Source: an uncultured Odoribacter sp.
Lineage (GTDB): Bacteria; Bacteroidota; Bacteroidia; Bacteroidales; Marinifilaceae
Direction of reading: 5' to 3'
DNA length: 5,302 nt
Assembly: GCA_900548135.1 (NCBI GenBank)
Contig: URJC01000207.1
Location: forward strand, 1-5,302
Shown: positions 1 through 4,892 of the stretch, piece by piece
Numbering within the stretch: the first letter of the stretch is position 1
Layout of the letters: each line of letters starts with the position of its first letter
The notes under the pieces: generated by a model
What the model saw: only the letters and a program-made list of their open reading frames with translations
The model's database searches: none
Told to the model about the DNA's origin: nothing
Program-made: the position numbers and the translations under genes

Positions 1-1148
1 GTTGCATTATCAATAATTAGTTCTTCTCCGAAGGCATTGATGAATAATTTGGTACGTCCTGTAATCCTGAATTTGTAAGGTTTGGTAGAAGTAAACGTAA
101 TCGTATCTCCGATCATGTACCGCCATAATCCTCCGCTGGTGGTGATGATCATGGCATAATTTACGTTGGGTTCAATTTCTTCCAGTAATAACGTTTTGGG
201 CTTGGGTTTTCCTATTTCATTGATTGGCATAAATTCAAAATATACTCCATAATCGAGCATTAACAACATAGAAGAATCTGCCGGATTGTCCTGTAAGCCG
301 AAAAAACCTTCCGAGGCATTGTAAGTCTCCATGTATTTCATCTTCGGATCTGGCAATAACCGTTTGTACTGTTCCCGGTAGGGGGTGAAACTGATACCTC
401 CATGGATAAATAATTCCAAATTAGGCCAGACTTCGTGTAAATTGTTCTTACCTGTTTTTTCCAGAATTTTGTTGATCACCGTGAGGAACCACGAAGGGAC
501 ACCAGCCAGACAACGGACATCTTCTTTTATGGTTGTCTCACAAATTTTTTCGATTTTTTCTTCCCAGTTACTCATCAGCATGATGGAAGAATCAGGAGTC
601 TTCATCATATTGGCCCAGAAAGGAGTATTTGAGATCATAATTGCTGACAGATCACCGAATTGACAGTTGTTGTTGCTTTTGCTTACTTCGCTACTACCGC
701 CCAGTGCCAGGGTTTTACCACTGAATACCTGGGCCTCAGGATTGAGTTTGTTGAAAATAGCGATGACATCTTTACCTCCCCGGAAATGGCATTCCTCCAA
801 TATGGTCGGGCTCACCGGAATAAATTTACTTTTGGCATCCGTTGTTCCGGATGATTTAGCAAACCATTTGATATCTTCTGGCCATAGCAGGTTGTTTTTG
901 CCTTCCATCATCCGGTGGATATAATCGCTGATATCTTCGTAATGAATGATTGGCAACCGTTCCCGGTATTGTTCAGCTGTCAGGATGGTACTGAAACTGT
1001 ATTTTTGTCCGTATTCTGTATTCGCAGCCTTATTAAGCAGGTCCTGCAAGGTATTCCGTTGCACTTTGATCGGATTAGCCTTAAAATAGTCTATTTGTGT
1101 CAGACGTTTTTGAGTGAATAACGATAAAATGGAGTTAATAAAAGCCAT
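1..1148 (-). CDS. GH3 auxin-responsive promoter family protein (acyl-acid amido synthetase-like), 3' end cut by window edge
   Basis: This is a partial minus-strand gene. The frame stays open from ATG at 1148-1146 to the left edge, giving 382 residues of a protein that is usually about 500. It starts MAFINSILSLF. Three ATP/AMP-binding motifs of the GH3 branch of the adenylating (ANL) superfamily are visible in order: SSGTT at residues 99-103, YNASEG at 276-281, and YMIGD at 344-348. These are followed by the GRTKLFINAFGEE segment (364-376) leading into the C-terminal domain, most of which is missing. In plants, GH3 enzymes adenylate a carboxylic acid with ATP and conjugate it to an amino acid. 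The Bacteroidota homologues have the same fold, but to my knowledge their substrate is unknown, so the function here is limited to probable acyl adenylation. No signal peptide is seen, so it is probably cytosolic. It lies 100 bp downstream of rnhB on the same strand with no clear -7 box between them, which suggests co-transcription. Family assignment is confident; the substrate cannot be inferred. Confidence 0.93.
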   Translation of the reverse strand, partial: MAFINSILSLFTQKRLTQIDYFKANPIKVQRNTLQDLLNKAANTEYGQKYSFSTILTAEQYRERLPIIHYEDISDYIHRMMEGKNNLLWPEDIKWFAKSSGTTDAKSKFIPVSPTILEECHFRGGKDVIAIFNKLNPEAQVFSGKTLALGGSSEVSKSNNNCQFGDLSAIMISNTPFWANMMKTPDSSIMLMSNWEEKIEKICETTIKEDVRCLAGVPSWFLTVINKILEKTGKNNLHEVWPNLELFIHGGISFTPYREQYKRLLPDPKMKYMETYNASEGFFGLQDNPADSSMLLMLDYGVYFEFMPINEIGKPKPKTLLLEEIEPNVNYAMIITTSGGLWRYMIGDTITFTSTKPYKFRITGRTKLFINAFGEELIIDNA

Positions 1149-1248
1149 AAAATAAACTCTAAACTAAAAAATGTTTGAACTATAATTTATGATTGGTTTG
1201 AATTTGCCTGGTCAATAGGCCGATCCATAGATGCTCGGAACTTGCATT

Positions 1249-1854
1249 TTAATTTTCGAATTGGATTTCCAATTGTTGATTCAGTAAATTGAAACTCATG
1301 CGATGATAAGCTGTTGTTCCGGATAATTTAATCCCTTTCCGGTGTTCTTGGGTTGGGTAACCTTTGTTTTTTTTCCAGTTGTAAACCGGAAATTGCTCAT
1401 GAAGTTTGTTCATATATTCATCCCGGTGGGTTTTTGCCAGAATTGAAGCTGCCGCTATGGACATATATTTACCGTCGCCTTTTACAATACACAAATGAGG
1501 AATATCTTCGTATTTCTTAAAACGGTTACCATCTACAATGATGTGTTCCGGATGGACGGAAAGTTTGTCTAAAGCTTTATGCATGGCTAGGATTGAGGCA
1601 TTTAATATGTTGATTTGGTCAATTTCGTGATTGTCGACAAAAGCTACTGCCCAGGCTATAGCTTCCTGTTCAATGATAGGGCGTAATAAGTTCCTTTGTT
1701 TCTCACTAAGTTGTTTTGAATCATTCAGTAACTCATTGGAGAAGTTTTCCGGGAGAATGACGGCAGCAGCTACTACCGGTCCAGCCAGGCACCCCCTGCC
1801 TGCTTCGTCACAACCAGCCTCAATTGCCGAAAGCTTGTATTTTAATTCTAACAT
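1249..1854 (-). CDS. rnhB: Ribonuclease HII
   Basis: This 201-residue protein has the normal length for bacterial RNase HII (about 200). It is a cytosolic endonuclease that nicks the RNA strand of RNA/DNA hybrids and starts removal of single ribonucleotides left in DNA by polymerases. The signature is complete. The N-terminal DEAGRG block (residues 16-21) supplies acidic D16 and E17 and the GRG motif that reads the ribonucleotide 2'-OH. IIVDGN gives D108. VKGD gives D127, the fourth metal ligand by analogy with Thermotoga RNase [13 protein letters not shown] follows at 132-141, and NKGYPTQEH carries the conserved tyrosine Y166. The HRMSF block (184-188) near the C-terminus is also typical. 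No key residue is missing, so the enzyme should be active. The ATG at 1854 places DEAGRG at the usual distance from the N-terminus. It is the first gene of a likely two-gene unit with the GH3 gene, and it diverges from the DUF4268-like gene across a 241-bp spacer. Confidence 0.98.
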   Translation of the reverse strand: MLELKYKLSAIEAGCDEAGRGCLAGPVVAAAVILPENFSNELLNDSKQLSEKQRNLLRPIIEQEAIAWAVAFVDNHEIDQINILNASILAMHKALDKLSVHPEHIIVDGNRFKKYEDIPHLCIVKGDGKYMSIAAASILAKTHRDEYMNKLHEQFPVYNWKKNKGYPTQEHRKGIKLSGTTAYHRMSFNLLNQQLEIQFEN

Positions 1855-2017
1855 ATGAAATTTCAGATAATTATTTTTAACTTGAAATTATGCTGTAATT
1901 ATTTGCTATACGTTTATAACCTGAACTTGTGGTTTACCATTGTTTATTTACTGATTTTTCAACGACTAACGTTCGCATAACGTTGTTTATTCTTATTTAT
2001 TTGCCATTATTTTTTAT

Positions 2018-2050
2018 TTTGAAACTTGTTCCAAAATTTATCTACCTTTG
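2018..2050 (+). promoter_or_regulatory. Rightward promoter for the DUF4268-like gene (TTTG-N21-TACCTTTG)
   Basis: The -33 element TTTG (2018-2021) is followed by a 21-nt spacer and a perfect TAnnTTTG -7 box, TACCTTTG (2043-2050). This matches the consensus and the 19-21-nt spacing known for the primary sigma factor of Bacteroides. Transcription would start near 2057, leaving a leader of about 40 nt before the ATG at 2096. The -7 box is the left half of a perfect 16-bp palindrome (2043-2058). Confidence 0.7.
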
Positions 2051-2083
2051 CAAAGGTAATCATTTTCAATTTTAATGTTCAAG
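2051..2083 (-). promoter_or_regulatory. Leftward promoter candidate towards rnhB, mirror image of the rightward promoter
   Basis: On the minus strand, CTTG (2083-2080) is followed by a 21-nt spacer and TACCTTTG (2058-2051). This is the same arrangement as on the plus strand, because the -7 box is palindromic with its partner. Transcription would start near 2044 and give rnhB a leader of about 190 nt. I found no other TAnnTTTG on the minus strand between rnhB and 2095, so this is the best candidate for the rnhB promoter. Whether it is used cannot be told from sequence. Confidence 0.45.
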
Positions 2084-2095
2084 TTTCACTGATTT

Positions 2096-2554
2096 ATGTG
2101 GTCAAAAGAAGAAGCGAAAGAAATCCGGATAAATTTTTGGCAAAATTTTAAGCGTTACTGTTTAAAACATCGGATATACCGGAAGTGGGTGTTAACAGGG
2201 GTTAAGATTAAATCTACACAATTGAAATTTTATGCTGACGAACAGAAGGCATTGGTATTATTCCAGATTGATCATAAAAGTGATTTACGGCGGTATGAAA
2301 TTTTCGAATGTTTTCAGTCCTACCGGAAACTGATGGCTGTTGATTGTGGTGAGGACCTGAAATGGGAAGAAGAATATACGGGAATCGGGGAACATCCTGT
2401 AAGTGCCATCTATTTTGAGTTGACAGGAGTGAATATATATTGCCAGGAAGATTGGGATCAGATTTATGCTTTTTTTGCTGGGAAGATGCCTTTGTTGGAG
2501 GATGCTTATTGGGAGTATCGGGATCTGATCACTGAGAGATTGAAGGGAGATTAG
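2096..2554 (+). CDS. DUF4268-like hypothetical protein
   Basis: This small protein of 152 residues resembles the stand-alone DUF4268 proteins common in Bacteroidota, which are about 140-150 residues long. Recognisable features are the N-terminal MWSKEEAKEIRINFWQNF block (residues 1-18), the central aromatic and acidic stretch around LKFYADEQKALVLFQI (about 44-59), and the C-terminal DAYWEYRDLI region (about 136-145). There is no signal peptide or membrane segment, so it is probably cytosolic. It is rich in W, Y, E and K. Related domains occur at the C-terminus of some nuclease-like proteins, but the molecular function of the stand-alone form is unknown to me. The ATG at 2096 sits about 40 nt after a strong promoter match and has no Shine-Dalgarno sequence, as is common in this phylum. 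It is probably monocistronic: a 254-bp spacer with its own promoter candidate separates it from the next gene. The family call is from remembered sequence pattern, not from a search. Confidence 0.8.
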   Translation: MWSKEEAKEIRINFWQNFKRYCLKHRIYRKWVLTGVKIKSTQLKFYADEQKALVLFQIDHKSDLRRYEIFECFQSYRKLMAVDCGEDLKWEEEYTGIGEHPVSAIYFELTGVNIYCQEDWDQIYAFFAGKMPLLEDAYWEYRDLITERLKGD

Positions 2555-2671
2555 AGCATTCATTTTTTTCTTACTGTAAACTGTGGAGTGATGCCATGGA
2601 ATATTGCCTGAATAGAAACGATAGTTAGCGTTAGTTATTTGTGAGGAAAAAATCCCCATTTTTGAGTTTTG

Positions 2672-2691
2672 TTTTCCCCAATTTTCCCCAG
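2672..2691. repeat. Two-copy 10-bp direct repeat, unit TTTTCCCCAR
   Basis: TTTTCCCCA occurs at 2672-2680 and again at 2682-2690, exactly one helical turn apart. A related ATCCCCAT lies at 2652-2659. All are in the 254-bp spacer ahead of the lipoprotein gene, over 80 bp upstream of its likely promoter. The rest of this spacer (2555-2808) shows no gene, RNA or strong terminator. The repeat could be a protein-binding site or simple coincidence in A+T-rich DNA. Confidence 0.4.
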
Positions 2692-2772
2692 ACTTTATAA
2701 AAATGATTTTAATTAAGTTGTTTATAATTAGGAATATATACAACTGTAACATATCGGGTACGGAATTTGTCT

Positions 2773-2780
2773 TATCTTTT
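2773..2780 (+). promoter_or_regulatory. Possible -7 box of the lipoprotein gene
   Basis: TATCTTTT matches the Bacteroidota -7 consensus TAnnTTTG at all but the last base. It would put the start of transcription near 2787, about 20 nt before the ATG at 2809. No TTG stands at the expected -33 position, so this is a weak call, resting mainly on position. Confidence 0.3.
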
Positions 2781-2808
2781 TCAGAATTAAATACTAAAAT
2801 TTAAAGTC

Positions 2809-3684
2809 ATGAAAAAATTTGTCATTTTAGGAATAGGGGCTTCTGTGTTTTTTATGAGTAGTTGCGTTGAAAGTTCCCAGAAATATAAGGATTTGTTAGC
2901 GCGTGCTGATTCTCTGAATGCGGTGAGTGTTATGCAGACTCAGGAATTGGAAGGGATGTTTGCTGATATTAATGATATTACTGTGGGTATGCAATCCTTG
3001 AGAGATGCAGAACATTTGCTGACGCTGGAAGCCGAAAAAGAAAATAAAGCTGGAAGTAAGTCTAAACAGCAATTGAATCAGTTGAAAAATGATGTCCGGG
3101 CAATTACGGAAGCTATTGCAGGTTATAAATCACAGATAGCAACGCTTGAAAGTAAGAATAAGAGCCAGTCTGCTGAATTTAAGCGTTTGATTGCTAATCT
3201 GAATGCAGAATTGGATGCGAGGAGTGCCAAGATCACGGAGATTACGAATCAATTAGCTGCTGCTAATAAGGAACTGGCATTTAAGGTGGAAGAAGTGAAG
3301 GTGTTGACTCAAAATGTAGATTCCCTGGATAAGGAAACGAAAGGTCAGAAAATGATGATTGCTGAACAGGATCAGACCATTCACATGGCAAATTATTTGA
3401 TTGGTAACCGGAAAGAATTGAAAGAAGCAGAAGTGATTTCACGGCAAGGAATTTTCTGTCCTCCGATTGTGTCATCACAGGCTCAAAAAGCTGATTTTAT
3501 CAATATTGATATCCGGGAAACAACTGCAATACCGGTAAATAGTAAAAAGGCAAAATTACTGTCCGTACATCCGGCTGATTCTTACACTCTGGAGGCTGGT
3601 GAAGATGGTAATCTGGTATTGAAAATCACAGATGTTACTGCTTTTTGGAAACAAACCAAATACTTGGTTGTTATGATAGGATGA
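2809..3684 (+). CDS. Coiled-coil lipoprotein, Cbp1-type (collagen-binding adhesin-like) family
   Basis: This 291-residue exported lipoprotein starts with a lysine-bearing N-terminus (MKKF), a hydrophobic core and the lipobox MSSC, which predicts cleavage before and lipidation of C19. The residues after the cysteine (VESSQ) are only weakly acidic, so surface export is not assured. Residues about 22-190 are rich in K, E, Q, N and L with heptad-like spacing, indicating a long coiled coil. From about 194 a compact C-terminal domain follows: NYLIGNRKELKEAEVI, then the IDIRETTAIPVNSKKAKLL region (233-251), HPADSY (254-259) and a closing KYLVVMIG. This layout is that of a widespread Bacteroidales family that includes the Bacteroides fragilis collagen-binding protein Cbp1. 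The link is from memory, and collagen binding must not be assumed. Two D-S-L triplets (D34-L36, D171-L173) fit the Bacteroides periplasmic O-glycosylation motif. The gene stands alone, followed by a strong terminator. Confidence 0.85.
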   Translation: MKKFVILGIGASVFFMSSCVESSQKYKDLLARADSLNAVSVMQTQELEGMFADINDITVGMQSLRDAEHLLTLEAEKENKAGSKSKQQLNQLKNDVRAITEAIAGYKSQIATLESKNKSQSAEFKRLIANLNAELDARSAKITEITNQLAAANKELAFKVEEVKVLTQNVDSLDKETKGQKMMIAEQDQTIHMANYLIGNRKELKEAEVISRQGIFCPPIVSSQAQKADFINIDIRETTAIPVNSKKAKLLSVHPADSYTLEAGEDGNLVLKITDVTAFWKQTKYLVVMIG

Positions 3685-3707
3685 AATGAGGTTAGCTTAG
3701 AATTTTG

Positions 3708-3732
3708 GCGGAGCGGAAGCTCCGCTTTTTTT
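3708..3732 (+). terminator. Intrinsic (rho-independent) terminator of the lipoprotein gene
   Basis: A perfect 7-bp G+C-rich stem GCGGAGC / GCTCCGC (3708-3714 and 3719-3725) closes a GGAA tetraloop of the stable GNRA type and is followed directly by seven T residues (3726-3732). It begins 24 nt after the TGA of the lipoprotein gene and separates it from the sigma-factor promoter that starts a few bases later. Confidence 0.95.
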
Positions 3733-3735
3733 ATG

Positions 3736-3765
3736 TTGCGGATACGATAAAAACATTTATTTTTG
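3736..3765 (+). promoter_or_regulatory. Promoter of the ECF sigma factor gene (TTG-N19-TATTTTTG)
   Basis: TTG (3736-3738), a 19-nt spacer and a perfect TAnnTTTG box, TATTTTTG (3758-3765), form a primary-sigma-type promoter. It lies immediately after the preceding terminator. Transcription would start near 3772, giving a leader of about 100 nt. Because it fits the housekeeping consensus, the sigma gene is probably transcribed at a basal level, with activity controlled after translation by the FecR partner. Confidence 0.6.
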
Positions 3766-3875
3766 TAAGATTATTTGAGTAGCTTGTAGAACTCTCTGAA
3801 TGTGTAATGAAATGGACATTGGGTAGATGCAAGTTGGGAGGAACAGGAATGGTATTTCTATAAGGTAAAAGTCAT

Positions 3876-4463
3876 TTGGAAGCAGAAGAATTATTGATTT
3901 TTAATAGAATGCGACAAGGTGATCCCTCTGCCTTGGAATACTTTTTTCAAAAGTATATGGAACTCTTGTATTATAGGGCTTTGGGGTATATTAAAGATCC
4001 TTTAGTGGCAGAGGATATTGTGCAGGAAGTGTTTATTCATTTCTGGGACAACCGGAAAAAATTGGAAATCAGCTTGTCTGTTATTGCTTATCTTACCCGT
4101 TCTGTAGTAAATGGTTGTAAAAATTATCTGGAACACCTCAGTGTCCGGCAACGTTATGAACAAGACTATCAGCATGAAAATCAAAATTTGACCGAGAGGA
4201 AAGAATACGATGAAGAAGAATTGGAACAACTCCGGATACGCTTGAGAATTTTTGTAGATAGTTTGCCTGAGAAGTGTCGTGAGATTTTTATATTAGCTTG
4301 TATAGATGGATTGAAATATCGTGAGGTTGCCGAACGTTTGGATGTCTCTGTCAATACAGTTAAAACCCAGGTGAAAAGTGCCTATGCTAAGTTGAGAGCA
4401 GATTTTGATTTAAAAGATCAGGAGCTGATCGTTGTCTTTTTGTTATTTCAGCATTTATTGTAG
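3876..4463 (+). CDS. ECF-type RNA polymerase sigma factor (FecI-like, Bacteroidota type)
   Basis: This 195-residue extracytoplasmic-function sigma factor has region 2 at about residues 20-85. It includes DPLVAEDIVQEVFIHFWDNR (41-60), the core-binding and -10 recognition segment. An acidic linker follows, then region 4 at about 122-175 with LPEKCREIF (130-138) and a helix-turn-helix in YREVAERLDVSVNTVKTQVK (148-167). The hydrophobic C-terminal tail (LIVVFLLFQHLL) is typical of Bacteroidota FecI-like sigmas. A stop (TAA 3861-3863) bounds the frame upstream, and the first ATG encodes residue 12, inside the usual N-terminal helix. The TTG at 3876, preceded by AAGG at 3862-3865, is therefore the best start. 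The FecR-like gene downstream is its likely regulator. In this phylum such pairs switch on a nearby SusC/SusD-type nutrient-uptake operon when a TonB-dependent receptor signals. The target is not in the window. Family is certain, start moderately so. Confidence 0.93.
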   Translation: MEAEELLIFNRMRQGDPSALEYFFQKYMELLYYRALGYIKDPLVAEDIVQEVFIHFWDNRKKLEISLSVIAYLTRSVVNGCKNYLEHLSVRQRYEQDYQHENQNLTERKEYDEEELEQLRIRLRIFVDSLPEKCREIFILACIDGLKYREVAERLDVSVNTVKTQVKSAYAKLRADFDLKDQELIVVFLLFQHLL

Positions 4464-4618
4464 AGTTTATTCGTATTTTTCTTTTTCTTTTATTTTTTTC
4501 CCGATTTTTTTCACCCTGTTTTTTAGTTTACCTGTCATATAAATGTCAAGGTTGAAAGAATACTATTTTTATTAAATTGTTGAATACTTGGACACAAAAA
4601 GAATAAGACAAATTAATG
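4464..4618. other. Pyrimidine-rich, A+T-rich spacer after the sigma gene
   Basis: This is the first part of the 429-bp gap between the sigma and anti-sigma genes. From about 4470 to 4526 the plus strand is almost all T and C with several T runs, but no G+C stem precedes them, so I do not call an intrinsic terminator. No open frame in it resembles a protein. Beyond the T-rich tract I see nothing functional. Confidence 0.5.
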
Positions 4619-4873
4619 GTTCGTTTTTTTTGTGATTCTCTAAAATTAAATGAACGTGATGAACGATAAATGATGAATACCTTTGACACTTAAATAGTGA
4701 GGAAGGAATAACGACAGACGACTGAAGGTTGATGATTGTTAATGAATAAGTTAAGTTAATCAATAAAATGATTATCATAACATCGTGAAGAAGCTATATT
4801 GTTATTCATCGTTGACTTTTTATCGTTACTTGAGACAGAAGGACCTGATGGATTTTTAACAAAAAAAACGAAC
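4619..4873. repeat. 255-bp MITE-like segment with 15-bp perfect terminal inverted repeats
   Basis: The left end (4619-4633, GTTCGTTTTTTTTGT) and the right end (4859-4873, ACAAAAAAAACGAAC) are exact reverse complements. A second matching pair lies inside at nearly the same offset from each end (43 versus 46 nt): AACGATAAA at 4662-4670 against TTTATCGTT at 4818-4826. A further GATGAAT/ATTCATC pair (4672-4678 and 4804-4810) lies next to it. The segment has no credible protein and many ATGA/GATGAA-like words. Size and structure fit a non-autonomous inverted-repeat element inserted between the sigma and anti-sigma genes. I found no convincing target-site duplication, and the A/T runs make part of each repeat low in complexity. 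An alternative is a structured leader or attenuator of the anti-sigma gene. Confidence 0.5.
4678..4685 (+). promoter_or_regulatory. Possible -7 box inside the inverted-repeat segment, pointing at the FecR-like gene
   Basis: TACCTTTG is a perfect TAnnTTTG box, identical to the one at 2043-2050. No TTG occurs at the proper -33 distance (only GTG at 4656-4658), so it is a partial match. If active, it would start transcription near 4692 and give the anti-sigma gene its own promoter with a leader of about 200 nt. Confidence 0.25.
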
Positions 4874-4892
4874 GTTTTTTCAATTTGAATCT

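Noticed and set aside
385..1121. Several short plus-strand open frames (385-663, 660-854, 667-924, 915-1121)
   Set aside because: All lie antisense to the continuous GH3 coding frame, which shows family motifs throughout. The short frames have no recognisable domains.
1631..1858. Plus-strand open frame of 75 codons
   Set aside because: It is antisense to the N-terminal part of rnhB, which is unmistakable.
2648..2663. Inverted repeat AAAAAT-CCCC-ATTTTT as a terminator of the DUF4268-like gene
   Set aside because: The stem is only six A-T pairs, far too weak for an intrinsic terminator, and it lies over 90 bp past the stop codon.
2285..2752. Minus-strand open frame of 155 codons
   Set aside because: It overlaps the DUF4268-like gene on the opposite strand and runs into the A/T-rich spacer. 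Its composition is rich in I, S and N and resembles nothing known to me.
3281..4229. Minus-strand open frames at 3281-3478 and 4002-4229
   Set aside because: They are shadows of the lipoprotein and sigma-factor genes, with no independent support.
4464..4530. T-rich tract after the sigma gene as an intrinsic terminator
   Set aside because: No G+C-rich stem precedes the T runs, so only the T-rich half of a terminator is present.
4572..4778. Minus-strand open frame of 68 codons in the sigma/anti-sigma gap
   Set aside because: It is low in complexity (I, L, S) and spans the left boundary of the inverted-repeat segment. It has no domain or promoter, so chance reading through A/T-rich DNA is more likely.
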